From Actinomadura macrotermitis (GTDB taxonomy: Bacteria; Actinomycetota; Actinomycetes; Streptosporangiales; Streptosporangiaceae): a stretch of 64,000 nt of DNA. Each line of letters starts with the position of its first letter. The stretch's first letter is position 1. Location of the stretch: assembly GCF_009604375.1 (NCBI RefSeq), contig NZ_WEGH01000002.1, positions 582,073 through 646,072 of the forward strand, given 5' to 3'. A program made the translations under genes and the position numbers. This document shows positions 1 to 9,060 of this stretch, piece by piece. The notes under the pieces are model-generated. The model searched no databases. It was not told the origin of the DNA and saw nothing but the letters and a program-made list of their open reading frames with translations.

Positions 1-1560
1 GTCCTCCATCGAGCCGAGCGCCCACCCGATCATCGGGTTCAGGATGCCCTGCACGTCGTCCAGCGCCTTGCCGAGCATGGCGCGCTCGTTCTTCAGACGG
101 CCGTTGCCGGCCTCGCTCTCGGCGAAGGCCTTGATCTCGCCGGCCAGCACCTTCAGGGCCTCGCCGTTGTCCCGCAGGATCTTGCGGAAGAACAGGTCCA
201 TGCCCTGGATGGCGGTGGTGCCCTCGTACAGGGTGTCGATCTTGGAGTCCCGGATGTACTGCTCGATCGGGTACTCCTGCAGGAAGCCCGAGCCGCCCAG
301 GGTCTGCAGCGACTCGGCGCCGAGCAGGGCGTAGGCGCGCTCGGAGCCGAAGCCCTTGACGATCGGCAGCAGCAGGTCGTTGATCTTCTCGGCGAGCTCG
401 TCCTTGCGGCCCTCGTGCTCGGCCAGCTGCACCGCGTCCTGGTAGGAGGCGGTCAGCAGGACCAGCGCGCGCATGCCCTCGGCGTAGGCCTTCTGGGTGA
501 GCAGGCTGCGGCGGACGTCCGGGTGGTGCGTGATGGTCACGCGCGGCGCGGTCTTGTCCGTCATCTTGGTGAGGTCGGCGCCCTGCACCCGCTCCTTGGC
601 GTACTCGAGCGCGTTCAGGTAGCCGGTGGACAGCGTCGCGATGGCCTTGGTGCCGACCATCATCCGGGCGTACTCGATGACCAGGAACATCTGCTTGATG
701 CCCTCGTGCACGTCGCCGACCAGGTAGCCGATGGCGGGGTGCTTCTCGCCGAGGGTGAGCTCGCAGGTCGTGGAGACCTTCAGGCCCATCTTCTTCTCGA
801 CGTTGGTGACGTAGGCGCCGTTGCGCTCGCCGAGCTCACCGGTCTCCACGTCCACCAGGTACTTGGGCACCAGGAACATCGACAGGCCCTTGGTGCCGGG
901 GCCGGCGCCCTCGGGGCGGGCCAGCACCAGGTGGAAGATGTTCTCGGACATGTCGTGCTCGGCCGAGGTGATGAAGCGCTTCACGCCCTCGATGTGCCAG
1001 GTGCCGTCGGGCTGCTGGACGGCCTTGGTGCGGCCGGCGCCGACGTCGGAGCCGGCGTCCGGCTCGGTCAGCACCATGGTCGCGCCCCACTGGCGCTCCA
1101 GCGCGAGCTCGGCGAACTTCTTCTGCTCGGGGGTGCCGATGTGCCACAGGATCTGGGCGAAGCCCGGGCCCGAGGAGAACATGTAGATGGCCGGGTTGGC
1201 GCCCAGCACCTGCTCGGCGATCGCCCAGGTCAGGCTGCGCGGCGCACCGGTGCCGCCGAACTCGGGGGCCAGGTCGACGCGGTACCACTCGGCGTCCATC
1301 CAGGCCTTGTAGGACTTCTTGAAGCTCTCCGGCATGGCGACGGAGCCGGTCGCCGGGTCGAACTTCGGCGGGTTGCGGTCGGCGTCCTCGAAGGAGTCGG
1401 CGAGCACGCCCTCGGCGAGGCGGTTGACCTCGCCGAGGATGCTGCGGACGGTCTCCTCGTCAAGGTCGGCGTACGGGCCGCTGCCGAGGAGGTCCTGGCG
1501 GTTGAACACCTCGAAGAGGTTGAACTCCAGGTCCCGGAGGTTGCTCTTGTAGTGCCCCAT
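1..1560 (-). CDS. Acyl-CoA dehydrogenase, FadE5-like (3' end cut by window edge)
   Basis: This is a flavin-dependent acyl-CoA dehydrogenase that introduces the alpha-beta double bond in the first step of fatty-acid beta-oxidation. The visible 520 residues begin [18 protein letters not shown], the characteristic start of the mycobacterial FadE5 family. They contain the flavin-contacting [20 protein letters not shown] stretch and the catalytic-base motif LYEGTT, with Glu at about residue 446. FadE5 homologues are about 600 residues, so roughly the last 90 lie beyond the left edge. The ATG is fixed by the conserved N-terminus. Two inverted repeats in the upstream region resemble sites in front of the Fe-S oxidoreductase near 54.8 kb, which suggests common control. 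FadE5 family identity is very likely; the exact chain-length preference cannot be read from the sequence. Confidence 0.95.
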   Translation of the reverse strand, partial: MGHYKSNLRDLEFNLFEVFNRQDLLGSGPYADLDEETVRSILGEVNRLAEGVLADSFEDADRNPPKFDPATGSVAMPESFKKSYKAWMDAEWYRVDLAPEFGGTGAPRSLTWAIAEQVLGANPAIYMFSSGPGFAQILWHIGTPEQKKFAELALERQWGATMVLTEPDAGSDVGAGRTKAVQQPDGTWHIEGVKRFITSAEHDMSENIFHLVLARPEGAGPGTKGLSMFLVPKYLVDVETGELGERNGAYVTNVEKKMGLKVSTTCELTLGEKHPAIGYLVGDVHEGIKQMFLVIEYARMMVGTKAIATLSTGYLNALEYAKERVQGADLTKMTDKTAPRVTITHHPDVRRSLLTQKAYAEGMRALVLLTASYQDAVQLAEHEGRKDELAEKINDLLLPIVKGFGSERAYALLGAESLQTLGGSGFLQEYPIEQYIRDSKIDTLYEGTTAIQGMDLFFRKILRDNGEALKVLAGEIKAFAESEAGNGRLKNERAMLGKALDDVQGILNPMIGWALGSMED

Positions 1561-1606
1561 GGAACACTCCGTTGGTCCGGCGGCGGCTCATGGGCCCCGC
1601 GTAACG

Positions 1607-1644
1607 TACTGGTCGGTAACTCGTCATCATGCTACCCGCTGGTA
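1607..1644. promoter_or_regulatory. Two tandem inverted repeats (TetR-type operator candidates)
   Basis: TACTGGTCGGTA (1607-1618) and TACCCGCTGGTA (1633-1644) both fit the palindrome TAC[CT]-N4-[AG]GTA, with centres 26 bp apart. They lie 47-84 bp upstream of the acyl-CoA dehydrogenase start. The same pattern occurs upstream of the Fe-S oxidoreductase at 54800-54811. The repeats are directly visible; the regulator is unknown, and a TetR-family fatty-acid regulator is an inference. Confidence 0.5.
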
Positions 1645-1717
1645 ACCCATGACAACCCACGCGGACGGCGGCTTTCGGGATGTCGCGCCCACAATCGGGC
1701 GATCATCCCGGGGAAAG

Positions 1718-1731
1718 GTGACGTGGGTCAC
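1718..1731. promoter_or_regulatory. CRP-like inverted repeat
   Basis: GTGACGTGGGTCAC has the core GTGA-N6-TCAC arrangement of CRP/FNR-family sites. It sits in the 434-base divergent gap between the acyl-CoA dehydrogenase and the UDP-glucose dehydrogenase. Apart from this site and the two repeats at 1607-1644, I see nothing further in 1561-1994. It could act on either gene. Confidence 0.35.
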
Positions 1732-1994
1732 AGGACTCCGTCACGGAAGGCCGAAAGAAGGGCCGGAAAACGGTCATGGGTGCCTTGAGGTGACCGGCAT
1801 GGGAAAACCCCGGCCGGTCCGTGCCGAACCCTTGACGCTAACGTCCCGCGACCGATAGCACAGTGATTTCTGTTGCAAATGCGGCCGAGTCCGGCAAATC
1901 CCGCCGACGCACCGCCCGGCGCGCACGGCGGGCGGACGGCCCCGCCGCGGACGGCCCCGGGAGCACCGGGCCCCGAGACGAAGGTCACCCGAAC

Positions 1995-3317
1995 ATGGAC
2001 GCTCCGCGGCTCACCGTCATCGGCACCGGCTACCTCGGCGCCACCCACGCGATCTGCATGGCCGTGCTCGGCTACGAAGTCCTCGGGCTCGACACCGACG
2101 CGGCCAAGGTGGCCCGGCTCGCGGCCGGCGAGGTCCCCTTCTTCGAGCCCGGGCTGCCCGAGCTGCTCGCCAAGGCCCTGGAGTCGGGGCGGCTGCGCTT
2201 CACCACCTCCTACGCCGAGGCCGCCGCCTTCGGCGACGTGCACTTCCTGTGCGTCGGCACCCCGCAGCAGCCCGGCTCGGACGCCTGCGACCTCACCTAC
2301 GTGGACGCCGCCGTGCGCGCGCTCGCCCCGCACCTGGACCGGCGCGCCCTGGTCGTCGGCAAGTCCACCGTCCCGGTCGGCACCGCCGAGCGCCTCACCG
2401 GCCTGCTCCAGGGGCTGGCGCCCGCCGGGACCGGCGTCGAGCTTGCCTGGAACCCCGAGTTCCTGCGCGAGGGCTTCGCCGTCGACGACACCCTGCACCC
2501 CGACCGGCTGGTCTTCGGCGTCCGCTCCGCTTGGGCGGACACACAGCTGAGCGCGGCGTTCCGGCCGATCCTGGAGCAGGGCACCCCGGTGATCCGCACC
2601 GACCTGGCCACCGCCGAGCTGGTCAAGGTCGCCGCGAACAGCTTCCTCGCCACCAAGATCTCCTACATCAACGCGATGGCCGAGGTCTGCGAGGCCGTCG
2701 GCGCCGACGTCAAGGACCTCGCCGACTCCCTCGCCTTAGACGACCGGATCGGCGGCAAGTTCCTCAAGCCCGGCCTCGGCTTCGGCGGCGGCTGCCTGCC
2801 GAAGGACATCCGCGCGTTCGCGCACCGCGCCGAGGAGATCGGCGTCGGGCAGGCGGTGTCGTTCCTGCGCGAGGTCGACGCCATCAACCGGCGGCGGCGG
2901 GCCCGCACCGTCGACCTGGTCCGCGAGCTGCTGGACGGCCGGATCGGCGGCGCCCGCATCGCCGCCTGGGGCGCGGCGTTCAAGCCCAACTCCGACGACA
3001 TCCGCGACGCGCCCGCCCTCGACGTCGCCCGCACCATGCACGGCCTCGGCGGGCAGGTGCGCGTCTACGACCCGGCCGCGCTGGACAACGCCCGCCGCGC
3101 CTTCCCCGAGCTGCGCTACGGCACCAGCGCCCTGGACGTCGCCCGCGACGCCGACGTGGTCGTGCTGCTCACCGAGTGGGCCGAGTTCCGCGAGATCGAA
3201 CCGGACGCGCTCGCCGGGGTCGTCCGGCACAAGCGCATCGTGGACGGCCGGCACGCCCTGGACGCCGCCCGCTGGCGCGCCGCCGGCTGGGAGTACCGCG
3301 CCCTCGGCCGTTCCTGA
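1995..3317 (+). CDS. UDP-glucose 6-dehydrogenase family protein
   Basis: This enzyme oxidises UDP-glucose (or a related nucleotide sugar) to the uronic acid with two NAD+, feeding cell-envelope or capsule polysaccharide synthesis. The 440-residue protein opens with the Rossmann motif VIGTGYLGA. It carries the NPEFLREG motif and the GFGGGCLPKD motif, with the catalytic Cys at about residue 267, and ends with the UDP-binding domain. The length matches the family. The ATG at 1995 was chosen because the nucleotide-binding motif follows within ten residues and GAAGG lies just upstream; an in-frame extension to 1863 is basic and low-complexity and is probably not translated. GDP-mannose dehydrogenase is a less likely alternative. 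Confidence 0.93.
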   Translation: MDAPRLTVIGTGYLGATHAICMAVLGYEVLGLDTDAAKVARLAAGEVPFFEPGLPELLAKALESGRLRFTTSYAEAAAFGDVHFLCVGTPQQPGSDACDLTYVDAAVRALAPHLDRRALVVGKSTVPVGTAERLTGLLQGLAPAGTGVELAWNPEFLREGFAVDDTLHPDRLVFGVRSAWADTQLSAAFRPILEQGTPVIRTDLATAELVKVAANSFLATKISYINAMAEVCEAVGADVKDLADSLALDDRIGGKFLKPGLGFGGGCLPKDIRAFAHRAEEIGVGQAVSFLREVDAINRRRRARTVDLVRELLDGRIGGARIAAWGAAFKPNSDDIRDAPALDVARTMHGLGGQVRVYDPAALDNARRAFPELRYGTSALDVARDADVVVLLTEWAEFREIEPDALAGVVRHKRIVDGRHALDAARWRAAGWEYRALGRS

Positions 3318-3381
3318 CGGCCCGGGGAACAGCGGGCGGGCGCCGGCCGTTGGCGGTGATGAGGGCCCTTTCGCGGCCTTC

Positions 3382-3440
3382 CCGGACGAGGTGCGCGCCG
3401 TACCCGGCAAGCGAAGACGACGCGCGGGAAACCGTCGTCT
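3382..3440 (+). promoter_or_regulatory. Guanidine-III (ykkC-III) riboswitch
   Basis: CCGGACGAGGTGCGC is followed by CCGTACCCGG and, after a short linker, GACGACGCGC. This closely matches the guanidine-III aptamer as I remember it from Thermobifida: a CCGG...CCGG helix and a pseudoknot between GCGCGCCGT and ACGACGCGC, here with one mismatch. A competing hairpin, AGACGAC (3415-3421) with GTCGTCT (3434-3440), reuses the 3' pseudoknot strand. It gives a plausible expression platform 20 bases before an SMR exporter. Aptamer identity rests on sequence recall plus visible pairing, and the gene context agrees. Confidence 0.85.
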
Positions 3441-3460
3441 CACCTGCCCGGGAGTCCGTC

Positions 3461-3781
3461 ATGGCCTGGTTCCTCGTCGTCGTCGCCGGTCTGTTCGAGG
3501 TCGCGATGGCCGCCTCGCTGAAGCTCAGCAAGGGCTTCTCCCAGCCCCTCCCCTCGGTCTCGTTCCTGGTGTTCGCCGTGGCGAGCTTCGGCCTGCTCAA
3601 CCTCGCGCTGCGGACCCTGGAGGTCGGCACCGCCTACGCGGTGTGGGTCGGCATCGGCGCGGTCGGCACCGCCGTGCTCGGCATGGTCGCGCTCGGCGAC
3701 CAGGTGTCGCCGCTGAAGCTCGGCGCGCTGGCGCTGATCGTCGCCGGGGTGGTCGGGCTCAACCTGGCCGGCGGCCACTGA
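3461..3781 (+). CDS. SMR-family guanidinium exporter (Gdx/SugE type)
   Basis: This 106-residue, four-helix small multidrug resistance protein is likely a proton-coupled exporter of guanidinium. The central acidic residue is Glu13 in the first helix (VVVAGLFEVAMAASLK). The third helix reads TAYAVWVGIGAVG, as in the Gdx branch of SMR proteins. A GGAG site six bases upstream fixes the ATG. The guanidine-III riboswitch directly ahead of it argues for the Gdx function over a quaternary-ammonium pump. SMR proteins work as dual-topology dimers; a single gene is present here, consistent with a homodimer. Confidence 0.92.
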   Translation: MAWFLVVVAGLFEVAMAASLKLSKGFSQPLPSVSFLVFAVASFGLLNLALRTLEVGTAYAVWVGIGAVGTAVLGMVALGDQVSPLKLGALALIVAGVVGLNLAGGH

Positions 3782-3867
3782 CTCCCCTGCCTGGTCATGG
3801 GAACGTAATCCGCGATGGAGGCGTCCTATCCACGAGGGCGTCGGCGCCCCGCAACGGGAGGAACGAA

Positions 3868-4653
3868 GTGGTCTTCAAGAAGCTCATGCAGGCGGTCGGG
3901 GTCGGGGGGCCCGAGGTCGAGACCGTGCTGCACAACCCGCACACCACGCCCGGCGGCGTCGTCACCGGCGAGATCACGGTGCAGGGCGGCAAGCACGACT
4001 CCGAGATCCTCGGCGTCAACCTGGCCCTGAAGACGCGGGTCGAGATCGAGTCGGGCGACAACGAGTACAAGACGGACATGGAGTACGCCAAGCTGCCCGT
4101 CGCCGGCCGGTTCACGCTGGCCGAGGGCGCCCGGCACACCATCGCCTTCCAGCTCCCGATCCCGTGGGAGGCGCCGCTCACCCACCTGTACGGGCACCCG
4201 CTGCACGGCACCACGGTCGGCGTCGCCACCGAGCTGGAGGTCGCGCGCGCCATCGACGCCACCGACCTCGACCCGGTCGCGGTGCACCCGCTGCCCGCGC
4301 AGGAGCGGCTGCTCGCCGCGTTCGCCAACCTGGGCTTCCAGTTCCGCCACGCCGACTGCGAGAAGGGCCGCATCTGGGGCGTGCACCAGGAGCTGCCGTT
4401 CTACCAGGAGATCGAGTTCCACCCGCCGGCGCAGTACGCGCGCGGCATCAGCCAGCTGGAGGTGACCTTCGTCTCCTACCCGCAGTCGATGGAGGTCGTG
4501 CTGGAGCTGGACAAGCGCGGCGGCCTGTTCACCGAGGGCCACGACGCGTTCAGCCGCTTCACCGTGGACTACGCCACCGCCGACCACACCGACTGGGAGA
4601 CCCAGCTGGACGGCTTCCTGCAGCAGGCGGGCCGCCGCCGGGGGCTGTTCTAG
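3868..4653 (+). CDS. Spo0M-family (arrestin-fold) sporulation protein
   Basis: The 261-residue protein matches the SpoOM/Spo0M family: a double beta-sandwich N-terminal domain with the motifs TVLHNPHTTPGGVVTGEITV and VEIESGDNEY, and a C-terminal part with a VHQELPFYQEIEF stretch. In Bacillus, Spo0M influences sporulation control; in actinomycetes its role is poorly defined. GTG is the start: the GGGAGG site six bases upstream and the immediate VFKKLMQ onset support it. It is about 85 bases downstream of the SMR gene and probably has its own promoter. The length agrees with the Bacillus protein (about 258 residues). Confidence 0.9.
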   Translation: MVFKKLMQAVGVGGPEVETVLHNPHTTPGGVVTGEITVQGGKHDSEILGVNLALKTRVEIESGDNEYKTDMEYAKLPVAGRFTLAEGARHTIAFQLPIPWEAPLTHLYGHPLHGTTVGVATELEVARAIDATDLDPVAVHPLPAQERLLAAFANLGFQFRHADCEKGRIWGVHQELPFYQEIEFHPPAQYARGISQLEVTFVSYPQSMEVVLELDKRGGLFTEGHDAFSRFTVDYATADHTDWETQLDGFLQQAGRRRGLF

Positions 4654-4703
4654 AACCGGCGGCCCCTTGATCGCGGGGGGACGGACCCGTAGAAAGGTCG
4701 ACC

Positions 4704-6161
4704 GTGGCCGAACCCCCTGGGCTGAGTGACGCCGAACGCCGCCTCTGGCACGCCTTCCCGACGGGAGCGACCGTCGTCCTCGGCGAGGACCTGCCCGCCG
4801 GGCCGCTGCCGGACCGGATCGTCCGCGCCGAGATCATCACGATGCTGCTGCTCGGCGCGGGCGAGACCCGCGCCGGCTGCATCGCGGCGGTCCGGCTGAC
4901 CGGCGCCTACGTCGTCGGCGCGCTGGACGTCTCCGGCGGCACCGTCGAGCACGAGCTGTCGCTGGAGAGCTGCCGGCTGGTGGAGACGCCGGTGTTCACC
5001 GACGCGCACACCCGGCAGCTGCGCCTGTCGGGCTGCCGGCTGCCCGGTCTCGCCGCCAACGGGGCGAACGTGACCGGCTACCTCAACCTGTCCCGCTCGG
5101 TGGTCGAGGGCTCGGTGCGCCTGTCGGGCGCGCACCTGTCCGGACAGCTGCGGATGAACCAGGTCACGATCACCGAGTCCGAGCCCGAGCGCTGGGCGCT
5201 GTTCGGCGGCGGCCTGATCGTCGACGGCGGCTGCTTCATCCGCGGCGCCGAGATCACCGGCGGGACGCGGCTCACCGGCGCGCGGATGAACAGCGGGCTG
5301 TTCCTGGAGAACACCGTCCTGCGCAACACCGGCCGCATCGCGCTGGAGGCGCAGAGCATGGTGGTCGAGGACGTCGCCGAGCTGAGCAACGGCTTCTCCG
5401 CTTACGGCACCGTCCGGCTGCGCAGCGCCCGCTTCAACGGCCTGCTGTCGTTCTCCATGGCCAGGCTGGACTCGACCGACCCGGGGCGGATGGCGCTGCA
5501 CGCCAGCCACATCCAGGCCGACGAGCTGCTGCTGCTGCCCGCCGAGAAGATCCGCGGCCGGGTGTCGCTGTCGTACTCGCGGATCTCGCTGCTGCGGGAC
5601 CTGCCCGAGATGTGGCCGGACGAGCTGTTCCTGAACGGCCTGGTCTACGAGACGCTGGAGGGCGCCGAGTTCAAGGACCGGCGCCACTGGGTGGAACGCG
5701 ACCGGCAGTTCCACCTGCAGCCCTACGAGCAGCTCGCGTCCTGGTACCACGGGATCGGCCACGACGACCTGGCGCGCAAGATCCAGCTGGCCAAGCTGCG
5801 CGCGCGCCGCCGCCGCCTCAACCCGGTCGCGCGCGGCTGGAACCTGATGCTGGACTGGACCGTGGGCTACGGCTACCGGCCGTGGCTGGCGTTCGCCTGG
5901 TTCGGCGTGCTGGTCGCCATCGGCACGACGGTGTTCAGCATCGACCGGCCCAAGCCGATCAAGCCGCCGGAGGAGCTCCCCAAGTTCCACGCCCTCGTCT
6001 ACACCCTGGACCTGCTGATCCCGATCGACACCTTCGGGCAGCAGCAGGCGTTCGACCCGGCGACCTGGTCGCGCTGGGTCGCCTACGCGCTGGTCGCGAC
6101 GGGCTGGGTGCTGGCCACCGCCCTGATCGCCGGGACCGCGCGGGTGCTGCGCCCGAACTGA
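4704..6161 (+). CDS. Beta-helix membrane protein of unknown function (often annotated 'oxidoreductase')
   Basis: The 485-residue protein has a long central region of short beta repeats (about residues 60-310, with patterns such as ALDVSG, LRLSGCRL and GYLNLSRS) typical of pentapeptide or bactofilin-like right-handed helices. A basic cytosolic helix (LAKLRARRRR) follows, and then two membrane segments at about 395-415 and 460-480. The segment VGYGYRPWLAF before the first membrane helix resembles TCGYGLRAGRG in the protein at 22664-24151, so the two are probably architectural paralogues. No redox cofactor motif is visible, so the common oxidoreductase annotation looks unfounded. The start is GTG with GAAAGG seven bases upstream. 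Confidence 0.8.
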   Translation: MAEPPGLSDAERRLWHAFPTGATVVLGEDLPAGPLPDRIVRAEIITMLLLGAGETRAGCIAAVRLTGAYVVGALDVSGGTVEHELSLESCRLVETPVFTDAHTRQLRLSGCRLPGLAANGANVTGYLNLSRSVVEGSVRLSGAHLSGQLRMNQVTITESEPERWALFGGGLIVDGGCFIRGAEITGGTRLTGARMNSGLFLENTVLRNTGRIALEAQSMVVEDVAELSNGFSAYGTVRLRSARFNGLLSFSMARLDSTDPGRMALHASHIQADELLLLPAEKIRGRVSLSYSRISLLRDLPEMWPDELFLNGLVYETLEGAEFKDRRHWVERDRQFHLQPYEQLASWYHGIGHDDLARKIQLAKLRARRRRLNPVARGWNLMLDWTVGYGYRPWLAFAWFGVLVAIGTTVFSIDRPKPIKPPEELPKFHALVYTLDLLIPIDTFGQQQAFDPATWSRWVAYALVATGWVLATALIAGTARVLRPN

Positions 6162-6221
6162 CCGCCCGCGCGCCGCGTCTTCTTTCGTGCGGGGCGGGCC
6201 TATCGACCAGAATGGAGCGCC

Positions 6222-6986
6222 ATGGGCACCTATCTCATCACGGGGGCGACCGGCGGCATCGGCAAGGCCGTCGCCGAGCTGCTGCGCGACCGCGGCCACG
6301 ACCTGATCCTCACCGGCCGCTCCGCCGAGCGGCTGAACGAGCTCGGGAAGGGGCTGCGCACCGGCGCGCACGCGCCGACGCAGGTCATCAGGCAGGTGCA
6401 GAACGGATCGCCGGGCGGCGCCGGCACCGCCACCGAGGAGCCCTCGGTGCACGGGCTGGTGCTGGACCTCACCGAGCCGCGCCGGCTGGAGGCGCGGCTC
6501 GCCGACGCCGACCTGCCCGACCGGCTGGACGGCGTGGTGCACGCCGCCGGGGTGGTCCACCTGGGGCCGGTCGCCGAACTGGAGGCCGACGACTGGATCG
6601 ACCACCTGTCGGTGAACCTGGTGGCGGCGGCGGAGCTGACCCGGCTGCTGCTGCCCGCGCTGCGCGCGGCGGAGGGCCACGTGGTGTTCGTGAACTCCAC
6701 CGCAGGGCTGCGCGCCAACCCGAACTGGTCGGCGTACGCGGCGAGCAAGTTCGGGCTGCGCGCGCTCGCCGACTCGCTGCGCGCCGAAGAACCGGGCATC
6801 CGGGTCACCACCGTCTACCCGGGCCGGACGGCGACCGAGATGCAGCGCCGTGTGCGCGCGCAGGAGGACGGCGCGTACGACGCGGCCGACTACGCCGACC
6901 CCGCGACCGTCGCGCGGGTGCTGGTGGGGGCGCTGGAGACGCCGCGCGACGCGGTCGTCGCCGACGTGTCGGTCCGCCCCCACTGA
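6222..6986 (+). CDS. Short-chain dehydrogenase/reductase
   Basis: This is a classical SDR of 254 residues. The dinucleotide-binding motif ITGATGGIGKAVAE is at residues 6-19, the catalytic Tyr-Lys is in SAYAASKFGLRALAD, and the post-motif VYPGRTATEM resembles that of PG-motif SDRs. It is slightly shorter in the core than typical ketoreductases, and a low-similarity insert (about residues 45-70) follows the Arg of ILTGRS, which suggests NADPH preference. The ATG is supported by GGAG eight bases upstream. The substrate is unknown. It ends 18 bases from the convergent rhomboid gene. Confidence 0.9.
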   Translation: MGTYLITGATGGIGKAVAELLRDRGHDLILTGRSAERLNELGKGLRTGAHAPTQVIRQVQNGSPGGAGTATEEPSVHGLVLDLTEPRRLEARLADADLPDRLDGVVHAAGVVHLGPVAELEADDWIDHLSVNLVAAAELTRLLLPALRAAEGHVVFVNSTAGLRANPNWSAYAASKFGLRALADSLRAEEPGIRVTTVYPGRTATEMQRRVRAQEDGAYDAADYADPATVARVLVGALETPRDAVVADVSVRPH

Positions 6987-7004
6987 CCCCCCGCCGGTGG
7001 GCCG

Positions 7005-7613
7005 TCAGTCCGCGGCGGCCCGCCGGTGGCGCAGCACCCAGGCCGACAGGACGCCGCCGATCAGCCCGAACAGGTGGCCCTGCCAGGAGATCCGCGGGTC
7101 CTGCGGCAGCACCCCGAAGATCAGCGTGCCGTAGACCGCGACCACGCCGGCCGCGATGACGACGTCGGCGATCCGCAGCTCGAACACGCCCCGGCCGAGC
7201 AGGTACCCGAAGAACCCGAAGACCAGCACGCTGGAGCCGAGGGTGTTGCCGGTGCTGAGCGTCCACACGCCGAGCCCGGCGACCACGATGACGATCAGCA
7301 TCATTACCAGGAACTTGCCGATCCCGCGCATCGCGGCCAGGAAGCCGAGGATGACGAACGGCAGCGTGTTGCCCATCAGGTGCCCGATCGAGCCGTGCAT
7401 GAACGGCGCGGTGAAGATGTCGGGCAGGTCGTTGACGTCGTGGGCGTGGATGCCGAACTGGTCGAGCGTGCCGCCGAGCGCGTAGTCGGCGAGCTCCAGC
7501 ACCCACATGACCGCGGTGATGCCGAGCACCAGCGCGGCCGCCGAGACCGCCCGGGCGCCGTGCGCGGCGAGCCCGTCGGACCGGTGCTTCTCCGGGACCT
7601 GGGGAAAGCTCAT
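7005..7613 (-). CDS. Rhomboid-family intramembrane serine protease
   Basis: This six-helix rhomboid protein cleaves substrates within the membrane. The catalytic Ser lies in NTLGSSVLVFG and the catalytic His in WQGHLFGLIGG, on separate membrane helices as the family requires. The loop with HDVNDLPDIFTAPFMHGS between the first helices resembles other actinobacterial rhomboids. The ATG at 7613 gives 202 residues and follows GGAGG very closely (two bases); an alternative ATG at 7649 would add 12 residues. It is transcribed divergently from the quinone oxidoreductase. Activity is inferred from the conserved dyad; substrates are unknown. Confidence 0.88.
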   Translation of the reverse strand: MSFPQVPEKHRSDGLAAHGARAVSAAALVLGITAVMWVLELADYALGGTLDQFGIHAHDVNDLPDIFTAPFMHGSIGHLMGNTLPFVILGFLAAMRGIGKFLVMMLIVIVVAGLGVWTLSTGNTLGSSVLVFGFFGYLLGRGVFELRIADVVIAAGVVAVYGTLIFGVLPQDPRISWQGHLFGLIGGVLSAWVLRHRRAAAD

Positions 7614-7717
7614 AGCCTCCACCGTAGATCGGGACGATTCCGCAGTCATCAGGGCAACGTGCGGTAAGCCTCCGCCGTTCCCTGGTGAACCAGATTCGGT
7701 TTCGGCATAGTGGGCGG

Positions 7718-8677
7718 ATGCGCGCCGTCGTGTGTACCGAGCCCGGTTCCCTCACCCTGACCGAAACGCCCGATCCCACGGCCGGTCCCGGACAGGTCGT
7801 CATCGCCGTCGAGGCGGCCGGCGTGAACTTCGTGGACGGCCTTTTCGTCCGGGGCGAGTACCAGATCAAGCCGCCGCCGCCGTTCGTGCCGGGCGGCGAG
7901 GTCGCCGGGACCGTGCTGGCCACCGGCCCGGACGTGGACGACCCGCCTCCCGGCACCCGCGTCCTCGCCATGTGCGGCCTCGGCGGGTTCGCCGAGCGGG
8001 TCGCGGTGCCCGCGGCGGCGGCCGTCCCGATCCCGGCGAGGCTGGACGCCGCCCGCGCCGCGACCTTCGTCCAGAGCCACTGCACGGCCCTGTTCGCCCT
8101 GCGCGACCGCGCCGGCCTCACCGCAGGCGAGACGGTCCTGGTGCTGGGCGCGGGCGGCGGCGTCGGCCTGGCGGCGATCCAGGTCGCGCGGGCCCTCGGC
8201 GCCCGGGTGCTGGCGGCCGCGTCGACGCCGGAGAAGCGGGCGGCGGCGCTCGACGCCGGCGCCGAAGAGGCCGTGGACCCGGCCGAAGATGTCAAGACCG
8301 CCGCCCGCGGCTGGTCGGACGGCGGTGTGGACGTGGTCTACGACCCGGTCGGCGGCGCCCTGGCCGGCCCGGCGCTGCGCGCCCTGCGCGAGCGGGGCCG
8401 CTACGCCGTGATCGGCTTCGCGTCGGGGACGATCCCGTCCCTGCCGCTCAACCAGGTGCTGCTGCGCAACCGGTCCGTCGTCGGCGTCGACTGGGGCGCC
8501 TGGGCGATGTCCCGCCCGCTGGAGCAGCGCGCCCTCCTCGGCGAGCTGCTCCGGCTGGTCGAGGACGGCGCGCTGGACCCGGTCGCGCCCGCCGTCAGGC
8601 CGCTGGCCGGCGCGGAGAAGGTCCTGGCCGACCTGCGCGAACGGCGTGTTGTGGGAAAGATCGCACTGGTCCCCTGA
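7718..8677 (+). CDS. NADPH:quinone oxidoreductase (zinc-independent MDR family)
   Basis: This 319-residue medium-chain reductase has an N-terminal GroES-like fold (residues 1-115) and a Rossmann domain with VLVLGAGGGVGLAAIQVA (about 135-155). The structural and catalytic zinc ligands of alcohol dehydrogenases are absent, as is usual for QOR-type enzymes that reduce quinones or enoyl substrates with NADPH. The ATG lies six bases after a CATAGT -10-like element, so the transcript may be leaderless or nearly so. The gene ends exactly where the convergent WhiB gene ends (8677/8678). Confidence 0.9.
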   Translation: MRAVVCTEPGSLTLTETPDPTAGPGQVVIAVEAAGVNFVDGLFVRGEYQIKPPPPFVPGGEVAGTVLATGPDVDDPPPGTRVLAMCGLGGFAERVAVPAAAAVPIPARLDAARAATFVQSHCTALFALRDRAGLTAGETVLVLGAGGGVGLAAIQVARALGARVLAAASTPEKRAAALDAGAEEAVDPAEDVKTAARGWSDGGVDVVYDPVGGALAGPALRALRERGRYAVIGFASGTIPSLPLNQVLLRNRSVVGVDWGAWAMSRPLEQRALLGELLRLVEDGALDPVAPAVRPLAGAEKVLADLRERRVVGKIALVP

Positions 8678-9001
8678 TCAGGCGGCGGAGGCGGTCTCCT
8701 CGACGTCCCCGCGGACCGAGATCACGGGCAGCCGGCGGCGGGCGGGGGCCTCGGCGGCGCGGCGCAGCTCGCGCCGCTCCTCGGGGGTCGTCCCGCCCCA
8801 GATGCCATCGGGCTCGCCCACGCGCAGCGCCCAGCCGAGGCACTCGGCGGTCACCGGGCAGTGCCCGCAGATCGCCTTGGCCCGGCGCTCCTGCTCCCGC
8901 AGGATCGGCGCGGCGTACCCGATGGGGAAGAAGAGGTCGGGATCGGCACCACGGCAGATGGCGTGGTCGCTCCAGTGTTCCTCGGTGCTCGGCTTCGACA
9001 T
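8678..9001 (-). CDS. WhiB-family iron-sulfur transcriptional regulator
   Basis: The 107-residue protein has the four cluster-binding cysteines at 16, 45, 48 and 54 (AIC...CGHCPVTAEC), the family signature GIWGG, and a basic DNA-binding tail. WhiB proteins bind a [4Fe-4S] cluster sensitive to O2 or NO and usually act with the primary sigma factor. The ATG at 9001 is preceded by GGGAG at good spacing. The PDLFFPIGYAAPILREQE segment places it among Wbl proteins of the WhiB1/WhiB2 size class; I do not assign a number. Two tandem palindromes lie 60-90 bases upstream and may regulate it. Confidence 0.94.
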   Translation of the reverse strand: MSKPSTEEHWSDHAICRGADPDLFFPIGYAAPILREQERRAKAICGHCPVTAECLGWALRVGEPDGIWGGTTPEERRELRRAAEAPARRRLPVISVRGDVEETASAA

Positions 9002-9060
9002 GGCATCTCCCTGCGGCGGATCGCGCCGGCAGTGCTGGGGTGGGGTACCTGTTAAACCCA

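Noticed and set aside
415..1788. Long plus-strand open frame across the acyl-CoA dehydrogenase
   Set aside because: It is the antisense of a well-conserved FadE5-like coding sequence; its composition is low-complexity Gly/Leu/Val/His as expected of a GC-rich shadow.
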